Assembly (NCBI RefSeq): GCF_024347475.1
Contig: NZ_AP025488.1
Span: 1,178,001 to 1,242,000, forward strand
From: Vibrio fortis
GTDB taxonomy: Bacteria > Pseudomonadota > Gammaproteobacteria > Enterobacterales > Vibrionaceae
DNA: 64,000 nucleotides
Direction of reading: 5' to 3'
Below, piece by piece: positions 17,398 to 25,967 of this stretch. Positions within the stretch are counted from its first letter, which is position 1, and every line of letters begins with the position of its first letter. The translations under genes were made by a program, and so were the position numbers. The notes under the pieces were generated by a model. That model was not told the DNA's origin. It saw only the letters and a program-made list of their open reading frames with translations, and did no database searches.

Positions 17398-18060
17398 CTA
17401 CGGAACAGCAACAAAATAGATAAACCAAGACAAGATAGATCCAAACAGCATCCACTTAATCGATGTATTGAGCGTCTTCTTTTTGGGAAGTAATAAACAC
17501 ACACCGGTGATAACAAAGAAGATCATTAGAAGTGCTGTGATATCGATAAACCACTTCCATACCTCACCGCTGTTACGCCCTTTGTGAAGATCATTGAGTA
17601 AGGCGATGATGCCGTAATCTGTGGTTTCGACTTCAACGGTCGCCATCACTAAGTCAGCAAACACTGAAGCGTTGTAGCCAGGGCCTTTGAAGTCCATAGA
17701 GACTTCACCCACGACCAACTCACCATCTTCAATTTCTGCATAGACGTCTAATCCAGAAGGAGTTCCAGACACGCCAGCTTGTTCAACTAAAAATGTCTGG
17801 AAGGCAGAAGTATTGGGTTCAAGTCGATCGTTTTGAATAGAAAACAGATGGCTTGGTAAGGTTAGATTGTGAGTTTGAATGTTTGGCTTGGACGCTTCAA
17901 AAAGCTCAGGTCTATTGAGCGTGATACCTGTGACAGAAAAAAACAAAACAACCAATAACAATGCCATTGAGATATACACATGAAGGCGGCGAGCCCACAT
18001 TTGAACCGCCCTACTTTTTAACCACATACCAAACTTACCTATAATATTTATGGGCGACAA
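17398..18060 (-). CDS. PepSY-type transmembrane protein (electron carrier candidate)
   Basis: A 220-residue membrane protein with an N-terminal helix (about 28-50), a periplasmic PepSY-like region (about 55-160), a second helix (about 170-190) and a third near the C terminus. His27 in RRLHVYISM and the His in NDLHKGRN (about 163) sit next to the helices at the positions that bind haem in PepSY_TM proteins. It is the first gene of the nine-gene metal run and has a Fur-like box just upstream. I infer it moves electrons across the membrane to the flavinylated DUF2271 protein. An internal ATG (MWLK, residue 12) is an alternative start. Confidence 0.82.
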   Translation of the reverse strand: MSPINIIGKFGMWLKSRAVQMWARRLHVYISMALLLVVLFFSVTGITLNRPELFEASKPNIQTHNLTLPSHLFSIQNDRLEPNTSAFQTFLVEQAGVSGTPSGLDVYAEIEDGELVVGEVSMDFKGPGYNASVFADLVMATVEVETTDYGIIALLNDLHKGRNSGEVWKWFIDITALLMIFFVITGVCLLLPKKKTLNTSIKWMLFGSILSWFIYFVAVP

Positions 18061-18066
18061 TTTAGT

Positions 18067-18081
18067 TGATAATCATTCTTA
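18067..18081. promoter_or_regulatory. Fur-like box upstream of the PepSY-DUF2271-ABC operon
   Basis: TGATAATCATTCTTA matches 12 of 14 informative positions of the 7-1-7 Fur consensus (TGATAATNATTATCA). It lies 7 bp before the PepSY start, placing it over the promoter or leader of the operon. Confidence 0.6.
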
Positions 18082-18162
18082 TTGGCATTCAATTTACATT
18101 GTTTACGTTTGTAAGTGTTTTAATGCGTGAGTTGAGTAAATTTGAGACGGAAAATGACAAAA

Positions 18163-18190
18163 AGCGCCACCAACCGAAGTTGATGGCGCT
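18163..18190 (-). terminator. Rho-independent terminator of the TonB operon
   Basis: Read on the minus strand this is a 12-bp stem (AGCGCCATCAAC / GTTGGTGGCGCT) closed by a stable TTCG tetraloop and followed by a T-tract. It lies about 55 bp after the TPR gene stop, and separates the TonB operon from the PepSY operon. Confidence 0.88.
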
Positions 18191-18245
18191 TAATCGTAAA
18201 CTAGAAAGTTACACTATGAAGTGTTAGAGCTAGATAGTGATATCG

Positions 18246-19424
18246 TTAGGCAGCGTCGTTACTGCTCACTCTACGAAGCTGAGACAAGTACTTAATCCAC
18301 CCTTTAGCTGTTGTCGAGGACTCCAAATTCTCAGCTCTTTTGGCATGAATCAAAGCTTTTTCGAGGTCTTTAAGCTTGTACCAAGAACGAACTTTAGCCA
18401 GTGCCACATCCGCTTGTTTGTCCTTCTCTTTGACCTTATCCAATTCCACTAGTGCTTTGCTGTAATAGCCTTGTTGAACCATGAGTTGAGCAACGTTCCA
18501 GTGGTATTTTGGCTTCTGTTTCGCCGCTAGAGTCCAGATCTCGATAGCTTGATCCCATTCACGAGCTAACTGCCAATACGTCGCTTGCTCAGCCAACAAT
18601 TGCGGATCGGTAGTAGCATTGCTTAATTTACTGATCTCTTTTGCTGCGCGTTCTGGGATACCACGCTTAGCATAAAGTTGCGCCATTAAACGTCGATCAG
18701 AGTCTGTGATTTCTACACCTTGCAGCTCGGCAAGCGCTAATGTGTTAAGCGCAGCACGATTACGATCGAGTCTAAGTTGAATACCTACCAGCTGACGCCA
18801 CCAGTTGGTTTTGTCAGGTTGTAATGCAATCAAACTTTCTAGGGTTGGAATAGACTGCTTCCACTGTTTGAGCTGCAACTGAGCACCAAGCTTTAGAGAC
18901 AAAGGTGCCAACTCCGATTTTTTGTTGAATTTGTCATGCTCCGCAATCGCTGGTAGCACTTTCTTCCAGTTCTGAAGTTGATATTCTGCTTGAGCAATGC
19001 GCAGCCAAAGCTGATCTTTCTTTTCAGTCTCGGGTGCAGTTTTCACTAACTTGTAGTAATGAGGTAGCGCTTTTTTAAACTCTTGCTCATTCAACAGCAG
19101 ATCAGCCAACATTCGCTGCGTGATCCAAGCTTGTTCATCCAACAATAGGCCAGTATCAACCGCATAAGCTAGCTGCTTTATCGCTGCTGACGGCTTACTA
19201 TCTTGCCAATAAAACACCCCAAGCATTCGTGCAACATAGGCTTTGTCATAAGCTCGCTCAGACTCAATCGACTCTAATGCTTCTATAGCTTCTTTCACCT
19301 TCTCTTCTTGAGAGAGTTGGTGCGCTTTCTGTACACGAATTGCGGTGTACTGACTCAGCTCTTTTGCTTGCATCATGAAGGGCATTAATATTAGCCCGAC
19401 TAATATCCATACTTTTTTCATCAT
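18246..19424 (-). CDS. TPR-repeat protein of the TonB2-type operon
   Basis: A 392-residue protein with a signal peptide (MKKVWILVGLILMPFMMQA) and at least seven tetratricopeptide-like helical repeats. In V. cholerae a TPR gene follows tonB2 in the same order, where it assists outer-membrane-associated function of the TonB2 system. Here the start overlaps the tonB stop by four bases (ATGA), so it is cotranslated with TonB. It is the last gene of the operon, followed by a strong terminator. I infer a periplasmic scaffold between TonB and the outer membrane receptor. Confidence 0.85.
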   Translation of the reverse strand: MMKKVWILVGLILMPFMMQAKELSQYTAIRVQKAHQLSQEEKVKEAIEALESIESERAYDKAYVARMLGVFYWQDSKPSAAIKQLAYAVDTGLLLDEQAWITQRMLADLLLNEQEFKKALPHYYKLVKTAPETEKKDQLWLRIAQAEYQLQNWKKVLPAIAEHDKFNKKSELAPLSLKLGAQLQLKQWKQSIPTLESLIALQPDKTNWWRQLVGIQLRLDRNRAALNTLALAELQGVEITDSDRRLMAQLYAKRGIPERAAKEISKLSNATTDPQLLAEQATYWQLAREWDQAIEIWTLAAKQKPKYHWNVAQLMVQQGYYSKALVELDKVKEKDKQADVALAKVRSWYKLKDLEKALIHAKRAENLESSTTAKGWIKYLSQLRRVSSNDAA

Positions 19425-20047
19425 TTAGCCAATTTGAATTCAAGCTTCACGGTTTGCCCAACTTGAGCTATCGCTTTGCCATCAATCACCTTAGGTTGAT
19501 ATTTCCATTTTTTAAGTGCACGCATCGCTTCACGTTCAAACATACGACGGGGATTAGCATCTGTTACTTGGATGTCAATCGGTCGCCCGGTTTCGTCTAT
19601 GGTAAAACTCATAACAACAAAGCCTTCAGCCCCACGCTTGAGTGCTTTGGCTGGGTAACGAGGTTCAACACGATACAGAGGCATCGCTTGCTGATTACTA
19701 CCGAAGTCAGAAAATGTCGGCGCATTAATCGCTAGCCCATCGATTGATGTGTTTAAGTCCAAAGCAGGTAGCGAAGACATAGTATTCAAAGGCGTTACAT
19801 CAGCTTGCGATTGCGACGCCTGTGCTTCTGGTGGGGGTTCTGGCATCTCTGGCTGCTCAGGAACCGCGCGCTGTCTTCTTTGAACTTCTTGTTCCTGCTC
19901 CATCATTACCATATTAAAGGTTAACCCTTCCCCCTTTTCTGGTGCTCGTTGGTGGCCGTTATCGACCATCCAAGCCATAAAAGAGAAAAGCACTAAACCC
20001 AAAGCACCAGCAATAGGTAGAGCAAGCAATAGGCGAATCATCTGCAA
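19421..20047 (-). CDS. tonB: TonB energy-transducing protein (TonB2 type)
   Basis: A 208-residue protein with an N-terminal membrane anchor (about 5-28), a Pro/Glu-rich spacer (PEQPEMPEPPPEAQ, much shorter than in TonB1) and a C-terminal TonB domain (about 120-207). The receptor-contact motif EPRYPAKALKRGAEGFV and the end WKYQPKVIDGKA are conserved. It carries energy from ExbB/ExbD to the outer-membrane receptor. The short spacer and the ttpC-containing operon mark it as the vibrio TonB2/TonB3 class. The gene follows exbD after 11 bp. Confidence 0.93.
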   Translation of the reverse strand: MQMIRLLLALPIAGALGLVLFSFMAWMVDNGHQRAPEKGEGLTFNMVMMEQEQEVQRRQRAVPEQPEMPEPPPEAQASQSQADVTPLNTMSSLPALDLNTSIDGLAINAPTFSDFGSNQQAMPLYRVEPRYPAKALKRGAEGFVVMSFTIDETGRPIDIQVTDANPRRMFEREAMRALKKWKYQPKVIDGKAIAQVGQTVKLEFKLAK

Positions 20048-20058
20048 ACTCCCTTGCT

Positions 20059-20463
20059 TTATCGCTGTTCAGCGGCAAGCGCGATGTTTTTGATACCGGC
20101 ACCTTTCGCTGCATCCATCACTTTTACTACCGTGCCATTGTAAGCATGCTCATCAGCTTGGATCACCAATGATGCTTCAGGCTGTTCTAGCAACAAGTGT
20201 TCAAGAGTTGCTTGCACACGTTCCACATCAATCAGACGTTTATCAATGTAGATATCGTTCGCTGAGGTAATCGCAACAAAGATACCCGCGTCTTTTTGAC
20301 TAACAACGTTGGACGCTTGAGGGCGATTCACTTCTACCCCCGACTCACGCACAAATGAGCTCGTTACGATAAAGAAGATAAGCATGATAAATACAATATC
20401 AAGCATCGAAGTCAGGTCGATTTGAGCCTCTTCGTTTTTAGAATGACGTCTTCCGAGTCTCAT
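20059..20463 (-). CDS. exbD: ExbD biopolymer transport protein
   Basis: A 134-residue inner-membrane protein with one N-terminal helix containing the essential Asp (LTSMLDIVFIMLIFFIVTSSF) and a periplasmic domain (VNRPQASN...VIQADEHA). This Asp carries protons in ExbB/ExbD motors. Its start overlaps the exbB stop by four bases. The size and layout are standard for the family. Confidence 0.95.
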   Translation of the reverse strand: MRLGRRHSKNEEAQIDLTSMLDIVFIMLIFFIVTSSFVRESGVEVNRPQASNVVSQKDAGIFVAITSANDIYIDKRLIDVERVQATLEHLLLEQPEASLVIQADEHAYNGTVVKVMDAAKGAGIKNIALAAEQR

Positions 20464-21008
20464 CGTTGACTCCTTAATGATTTTTCTAATTTTATTTCTA
20501 AGCGACTGCAGACTTTTGCCAAACGCGCATGAACAAACATACCCGCCAACGCAGCAACCATGCCCGCCATTGTCGGCAATGTGGCTAAGGAGATACCAGA
20601 AGCCATAAGCTTAGGATCGCTACTGCCTTGTGTCGCCATTACATCAAACACCGAGATCATACCCGTTACTGTGCCAAGAAGGCCTAACATTGGGCAGATC
20701 GCAACTAAGAGTTTAATGAAGTTTAAATTCTGATTAAGTAATAGGCTTGCTTGACCCAACCAACCTTCTCGAATCGCTTTCGCGTGCCAAGAAGATTGAT
20801 CATGTCGCTCATTCCATTGTTCAATCCAGGCTTTACGCTGTTTTGGAAAATAAAACGCCAAGTAAAGAACGCGCTCAACTACCAGTACCCAATAAACAAG
20901 CACTACAGCAGCCAGCCACCACAGGACGAAACCGCCCTGCTCCATGAAATCAGACAAGGATAGCAGCCAGTCACTAGAGAATAGTGAACTAGACAACAAG
21001 ATATCCAT
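20460..21008 (-). CDS. exbB: ExbB proton channel protein (MotA/TolQ/ExbB family)
   Basis: A 182-residue protein with three predicted membrane helices and the family block CPMLGLLGTVTGMISVFDVMA, followed by GISLATLPTMAGMVAALAGMF. It forms the stator channel with ExbD. It is shorter than E. coli ExbB (about 244 residues), as is typical for the vibrio TonB2-type ExbB. Its start overlaps the ttpC stop by one base. Confidence 0.93.
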   Translation of the reverse strand: MDILLSSSLFSSDWLLSLSDFMEQGGFVLWWLAAVVLVYWVLVVERVLYLAFYFPKQRKAWIEQWNERHDQSSWHAKAIREGWLGQASLLLNQNLNFIKLLVAICPMLGLLGTVTGMISVFDVMATQGSSDPKLMASGISLATLPTMAGMVAALAGMFVHARLAKVCSRLEIKLEKSLRSQR

Positions 21009-22381
21009 TACGCCGCCGTCCCCATTGGCTTAACATCTGCCTCTGAGTGAGTCGCTTTTTCAGCTTGCTCTGCTACCAAACCAATCCCTTGTTTTTCAAG
21101 AATATTGCGGATGTTCTCTGCTTGAGTGCTCAATAAATTATGAGCCAGCAACAACGGCATTGCTGCGACAAGGCCAAGGACGGTCGTTACCAATGCCATA
21201 GAGATACCACCAGCCATCACCTTAGGATCGCCGTTACCAAACTGAGTAATCACTTGGAAAGTCTCGATCATGCCCGTCACCGTGCCTAATAGACCAAGCA
21301 TAGGGGCCAGTGCTGCAAGCAGCTTAAGCATCGATAAACCTTTTTCTAGATGCGTTTGTTCATCAACAACCGCTTCAAGCAGACGCAGCTCTAATGCTTC
21401 AACAGATTGAGCTTGCTCTTTGTTGTACACAGCCAGTACACGACCTAGGGGGTTATTACCTGGTTGTTCTGGTTTTTTAAGCTGAGAACGAATTTTTTGG
21501 CGTGCAACTGCAAGTGCAATACCACGAACAAGTGCAATAATAAGACCAATCGCGAGTAAGCCAAGAATAACTTTACCTACTACACCACCCGCTTCTAGGC
21601 GGTCTTGAAGGCTAGGTGTTAGGGCTAGTTGCTCTAACATGAAACCACGAGATGGATCGACAACAATGTTTAACGGTGTACCCGATGCTAGTGTGCTCAG
21701 TGACGAAAACGTAGGGCCATTATCCGGTTGCTTAAAGTAGGCAATGGCATCACCACGTTGTGTGTTCCAGCTAACGTACCCTTGCTCGGTTACAAGACCA
21801 AGGGAGCCAATACGATAAGCGTCAACCTGATTAGTTGAACCTTCACCGTCGATGAATGAGATTTTGTTCTTCGTCAGTTCGCTGCTTGCCTGAATTTGTT
21901 CAGACATGCTTAACCACAATGCAGTGAGTTGCGGCATAGAAGGAAGAGATTTCGCGTCGATGATTTCATCAACCGTTGAAGTGTATTCTGCACGATCAAC
22001 ACTGTTCACTGTATTGTGAAGTTCAACTTCAAGCTCTTTGGCATTTTGACGAACCACACCAAACAGTTCGCCAAGACTGCCTGTCTCTAGGCGCAGTTTT
22101 TCTTCTAAACGTGCTAGCGTATTTTCGTTGTCGCTAAATGTCTTAGTCAAAACATCTGTCTGCGCTTGAATTTGCTTGCGCTTTGCTTCAAGTTGAGCAC
22201 GCAGTGCTTTTAGCTCTTTCTCTGTCTGTTTAAAACCAGATTCACGAGTAATGTTATGTGATGCCTGCGCTTTGTTTTCAGCTGCGGCTTTACCAACAAG
22301 TTCAGTAGTGTTCGCACTCGCATAGCCAGAAAGTGCCAATGTAGAAATACAAAGTAAAGTCGCTAAAGGTTTGAGTTTCAT
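21008..22381 (-). CDS. ttpC: TtpC, ExbB-related component of the TonB2-type system
   Basis: A 457-residue MotA/TolQ/ExbB-family protein with a signal peptide, a long periplasmic coiled coil (about 30-130), a first membrane helix near 265-290 and a C-terminal ExbB-like channel domain (APMLGLLGTVTGMIETFQ, about 355-430). In vibrios TtpC is needed for TonB2-dependent siderophore uptake and is encoded directly upstream of exbB2. The start overlaps the DUF3450 stop. It probably links the motor to the periplasm. Confidence 0.92.
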   Translation of the reverse strand: MKLKPLATLLCISTLALSGYASANTTELVGKAAAENKAQASHNITRESGFKQTEKELKALRAQLEAKRKQIQAQTDVLTKTFSDNENTLARLEEKLRLETGSLGELFGVVRQNAKELEVELHNTVNSVDRAEYTSTVDEIIDAKSLPSMPQLTALWLSMSEQIQASSELTKNKISFIDGEGSTNQVDAYRIGSLGLVTEQGYVSWNTQRGDAIAYFKQPDNGPTFSSLSTLASGTPLNIVVDPSRGFMLEQLALTPSLQDRLEAGGVVGKVILGLLAIGLIIALVRGIALAVARQKIRSQLKKPEQPGNNPLGRVLAVYNKEQAQSVEALELRLLEAVVDEQTHLEKGLSMLKLLAALAPMLGLLGTVTGMIETFQVITQFGNGDPKVMAGGISMALVTTVLGLVAAMPLLLAHNLLSTQAENIRNILEKQGIGLVAEQAEKATHSEADVKPMGTAA

Positions 22382-23160
22382 TATTTAGCCTCCGCAACTG
22401 TCAGAGATACAGGAAGAGTGATTAGGCTTGGTGCCGCTTGCTGGCTTGCAATATCAAAAGCTTTATCTAGCTCAGATTTCATTGAAGCATCTTGAGTTTG
22501 CCATTCATTTGCCACTTGGTTCCAAGACCAGTACTGAGTGCCATTGAGGTTTCGCGCAACAAGAGAAGCACGCCCTAAATGAAGAACGTCTGCTTCAATC
22601 ACTTTGTTGTCGCTCAACTCGATACGTCCTTGATAAACACCTAGCTTGATGCCGTAATCCATTTCAATCTGGTACGCTTCAAGAATACGGCGGTATTTTT
22701 CTGCATCACTAACATCTGCACGCGTCATCATCGCTTTCAGCTTTTCGACACGTTCAAGTCTCTGCTCTTTCTTAATCGGTACATCTTTCTCAACCAATAC
22801 GTGCAGGCCATCAATCATTTGATACATCAGTGGCACCACACCCTGACGAGTGTATTTGATCTCGTCAATTTGCACATTGATGCTCTCAGCCTCTTTATTT
22901 TGGCTTTCAACTAACGCTGCTAGGTGATCGTGATAAATTTCTAAGTTTTTCACTTCTTCCTGTAGGCGCTCAATTTCCGCTTTGAGCGCTAAACTTGTTT
23001 CAGAACTTTTATCGATAACCTTTTGGCTTGCTGCCGAAGCGTTATTGGTCTTATTTTGGATAGCTTGCGCTTGATCCAAGCTACTTGCCATTGAAGACGT
23101 TGCCATCATGCTGATTGCTAGGGCAAGACTGGTTTTTAGAAGATTCATAGTTGTAGTCAA
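22381..23160 (-). CDS. DUF3450 periplasmic coiled-coil protein of the TonB operon
   Basis: A 259-residue protein with a signal peptide (cleavage near SSMAS, residue 26) and a long coiled coil (about 50-100: EIERLQEEVKNLEIYHDHLAALVE). It then has a compact C-terminal domain ending in the WSWNQVANEW region. This is the DUF3450 family, which precedes ttpC in vibrio TonB2-type operons (the VC1548 position in V. cholerae). Its function is not established; partnership with TtpC in the periplasm is inferred. It is the first gene of the six-gene operon and has a Fur-like sequence about 40-60 bp upstream. Confidence 0.85.
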   Translation of the reverse strand: MTTTMNLLKTSLALAISMMATSSMASSLDQAQAIQNKTNNASAASQKVIDKSSETSLALKAEIERLQEEVKNLEIYHDHLAALVESQNKEAESINVQIDEIKYTRQGVVPLMYQMIDGLHVLVEKDVPIKKEQRLERVEKLKAMMTRADVSDAEKYRRILEAYQIEMDYGIKLGVYQGRIELSDNKVIEADVLHLGRASLVARNLNGTQYWSWNQVANEWQTQDASMKSELDKAFDIASQQAAPSLITLPVSLTVAEAK

Positions 23161-23199
23161 TTACTTTAGAAGAAGTTCAAATGAGTTTTATTGATAAAC

Positions 23200-23218
23200 A
23201 CTCTCATTATCATTAAAA
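23200..23218. promoter_or_regulatory. Possible Fur box upstream of the TonB operon
   Basis: Read on the minus strand, TTTAAT-GATAAT-GAGAGT gives one perfect and two partial GATAAT hexamers. It is weaker than the other two Fur-like sites in this island but lies in the expected place, 40 bp before the DUF3450 start. Confidence 0.4.
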
Positions 23219-23322
23219 CTCACTCGCTTGGCTAGGGATATTTTGCAAAAAAAGAACGAACGAAGGGGAAAGCCAAAACTTCCCCCTATTCATTAACTTA
23301 ACGTCTATTGTTTGCTAACAAG

Positions 23323-25422
23323 TTAGTACTTAACTTGTAGCGTCGCCATGTAGTTGCGGCCTTCGCCAACCACTACACCGCTTGTGCTACCACCCTCTAG
23401 GTAGTCAGTATCAAACAGATTTTCTACATTGAAACGTGCAACGAAGTCTAGGTTTTCATCATACTTAAACGTATGTGCTACACCCATATCTACACGAGTA
23501 TACGCATCTTTCTTAAACGTGTTCGCGCTTTCAGTGTAACGCTCACCTACGTGGTAAACACCTAGATTTACGTCTGTACCGTTGTTAAATGCATATGTAG
23601 ACCAGATGCTTGCCGTAAACTCAGGCACGTCAGCTGGCGTTTTACCTTCTAGTGCTGGATCATTTTTGTATTCTGCATCTAGGAACATTGTTGAAGCGCT
23701 TAGAGAAAATGCTTCTGTTAGGTAACCCGTCGCTGCAAGCTCAGCACCTGTGTGGACCTGTTCACCCACTTGCGTCGTTCTAGTCGTATTCGGGTCAATA
23801 GTTTCCACAACTTGCATGTTAGACTGCGTGATTTGGAAAACTGCACCAGAGACAAACAGCTTCTCTTCAAACAGCTCCCACTTTGAACCTAACTCGTATA
23901 GATGCCCTTTCTTCGGGTCTTGAGCTTGACCCAAGTTTACGTCTTTAGTGCTTGTAATTTCGCCAATAGGCTCAAAGCTCTCAGAGTAAACCGCGTAGAT
24001 AGAGCCATTTTCTGCTGGCGAGTAGATTAGACCCGCTTTAGGAAGAATGTTGTTGTAGCTTTCTTCTTTATCAGAGCTGCTGATGGTCTTATCGTAAGCG
24101 AAACGAACACCCGCAAGAACCTGCCACTGTTCATTTAGCGTCACTAAGTCTTGAACATAAAGACCGTAGTGTTGGCTTTCAGAATGTGACACTGAAGTGT
24201 CGTTCTTGTAGCTGATGTCTGATGGCATGTCGAAGCCATTACCACACTCTTTGATCGCTTCAGCTTCTGTTGCATTTTTACATGCGTAGCCAGATGCGTA
24301 CAGACGCTTGTAATCGTAATGAAGACCGTTAGCACCGACTAATAGGCGGTGGTTCACACCAAATGCGTCAAAATCACCCGTGAAATCAACGTACGCCGTG
24401 TCAAACGTCCACTCATCGTGACGATCTGATACTTTATAGCCGAACTCGGCACCTGTTGGGTAAACAGTATTGTTAGATTCTGTACGTTGACGCTCATAGA
24501 ACTGACGAGAGATACCCGTCTTAACTGACCAAGTATCGTTAAGGTTCGCGGTGATCGTTGCACCGTAGTTCGCTACATCGTTATCAGTTTGCGCAAAGCG
24601 CTGATCGTTCACAATATCAGGGTTAATTACTTTGCCCGTAGTTGTATCGATCTTTGAACCATTGTCTAGGTCACCTAGCTCTTGAGTACGGTCGTAGTGT
24701 AGAGATAGCATCACATCTTCGTTAATGTCGTAATCAACGAATAGGCCACCAACGAAACGTTCTGTTTCTACATCAGTACCATCAAAGCGGGTGCGGTATG
24801 AATCTTGGTTTTCTTGCGAAACGATAACGCGAGCACGAAGTGTTTGGTCATCGTTTAGAGAACCACTTACGTCAGCAACCGTACGAGTATAGTTGTCAGA
24901 GCCGATATCTTGGCTCACATTTACTTGAGTCTCGTATGTAGGCTTCTTAGAAACCATGTTTACCAGACCACCTGGTGCTGATTTACCGTAAAGAAGACCT
25001 GCTGGTCCTTTCAGTACTTCCACGCGCTCTAATAGTTCTACCGGTTGACGGTAGTGAGACCAGTGTTGTACACCGTCACGTAGGTAGCCAGAGCTACTTT
25101 CAAGAGAAAAACCACGCAAGCTAAAACGCTCACGGTTTGTTGACTTAGAACCCGCAGAAATAGACGCATCGTTCTTAAGCACTTCACCCAGTGTACTTGC
25201 ACGCTGTTCATCGATGATCTGCTCATCAATGATGGAAACTTGCCCCGGAGTCTCTAGCTGTGTTGCCTCCATGCGCATAGCTGTAGTGTTAGTGTCAGCT
25301 TTGTAACCGTAGTCACGACCCTCTACAACCATATGCTCGTCTGTTTTTGCTGTGTCTGCTAGTACAGCTGGTGACGCCAATACCGCGCCAATTACCAAAG
25401 CCAATGGGCTTTTTGAAAACAT
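23323..25422 (-). CDS. TonB-dependent siderophore receptor
   Basis: A 699-residue outer-membrane receptor. A signal peptide (cleavage near VLA, residue 22) is followed by a TonB box (HMVVEG, about 30-35), the plug domain (about 55-160 with RFSLRGFSLESSSGYLRDGV and VEVLKGPAGLLYGKSAPGGLVNMVSKKP) and a 22-strand barrel ending in an aromatic residue (MATLQVKY). The plug sequence places it in the siderophore-receptor group (FhuA/FoxA/PupB-like) rather than haem or B12 receptors. The siderophore cannot be named. The gene has its own promoter region with a good Fur-like box and lies 162 bp upstream of the TonB operon, so motor and receptor are encoded together. Confidence 0.93.
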   Translation of the reverse strand: MFSKSPLALVIGAVLASPAVLADTAKTDEHMVVEGRDYGYKADTNTTAMRMEATQLETPGQVSIIDEQIIDEQRASTLGEVLKNDASISAGSKSTNRERFSLRGFSLESSSGYLRDGVQHWSHYRQPVELLERVEVLKGPAGLLYGKSAPGGLVNMVSKKPTYETQVNVSQDIGSDNYTRTVADVSGSLNDDQTLRARVIVSQENQDSYRTRFDGTDVETERFVGGLFVDYDINEDVMLSLHYDRTQELGDLDNGSKIDTTTGKVINPDIVNDQRFAQTDNDVANYGATITANLNDTWSVKTGISRQFYERQRTESNNTVYPTGAEFGYKVSDRHDEWTFDTAYVDFTGDFDAFGVNHRLLVGANGLHYDYKRLYASGYACKNATEAEAIKECGNGFDMPSDISYKNDTSVSHSESQHYGLYVQDLVTLNEQWQVLAGVRFAYDKTISSSDKEESYNNILPKAGLIYSPAENGSIYAVYSESFEPIGEITSTKDVNLGQAQDPKKGHLYELGSKWELFEEKLFVSGAVFQITQSNMQVVETIDPNTTRTTQVGEQVHTGAELAATGYLTEAFSLSASTMFLDAEYKNDPALEGKTPADVPEFTASIWSTYAFNNGTDVNLGVYHVGERYTESANTFKKDAYTRVDMGVAHTFKYDENLDFVARFNVENLFDTDYLEGGSTSGVVVGEGRNYMATLQVKY

Positions 25423-25527
25423 GTCCTTTTCTCCGACTCTTTTTTATTATTCAAGCTACTACCCTTTCGGTGCATTGCTTGATCTACCGTTTCCGGTACC
25501 ACTGAATATTTCGGAGAGGAATATAAG

Positions 25528-25542
25528 TGATAACCATTACCA
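25528..25542. promoter_or_regulatory. Fur-like box upstream of the siderophore receptor
   Basis: TGATAACCATTACCA matches 12 of 14 informative positions of the 7-1-7 Fur consensus and lies about 105 bp before the receptor start. Iron repression of the receptor is inferred. Confidence 0.6.
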
Positions 25543-25845
25543 TTTGCATTAAATTTACATTCTTTGCATTTGTAAAGTTATGTAAAGAGCCACGCCTATA
25601 TCAATAGGTAAACAAGCAAGCTCACCGGAAATGGTGAACCATCGATGATAAACCATTAAATTTCCGATATTGAACGTTCACGTCGCAATCATCGCTAAAA
25701 TAGCAACAAATCGCGTATGTTTCGCCCTTACATATGTAACTCGATCCAGTTCACTGAACAGATGGAAACGCATTAAAAATCAGTAACAAATGTTAATTTT
25801 AATGATCTAAGTTTGTTTTTATTTTGTTTTTGTCGATAAAAATCA

Positions 25846-25861
25846 GGTGACTTTGATCACA
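25846..25861. promoter_or_regulatory. CRP-like site upstream of the DAACS symporter
   Basis: GGTGA-CTTTGA-TCACA matches 9 of 10 conserved positions of the CRP consensus TGTGA-N6-TCACA. It sits immediately before TATAAT at 25864-25869. That spacing would overlap the -35 region, so if that is the used promoter CRP would repress rather than activate. Confidence 0.45.
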
Positions 25862-25967
25862 TCTATAATTCCATCCAACAATTTTGTTTTTTTATTTATT
25901 CTTTCGACTGCTAATCTGCCGCTCACTTTGAAAGGTCTCAAAGTTATAATTAAAAGGAGTGTTCTAA

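Larger units (their letters stand above)
25423..25967. promoter_or_regulatory. Divergent promoter region between siderophore receptor and symporter
   Basis: 545 bp without a gene. The receptor side holds a Fur-like box (25528-25542). The symporter side holds a CRP-like site (25846-25861) three bases before a perfect TATAAT (25864-25869). The middle is AT-rich; I see no conserved gene fragment in it. Confidence 0.6.

Noticed and set aside
23262..23286. Possible terminator after the siderophore receptor gene
   Set aside because: GGGGAAAG and CTTCCCC pair only partly and no T-tract follows directly on the minus strand.
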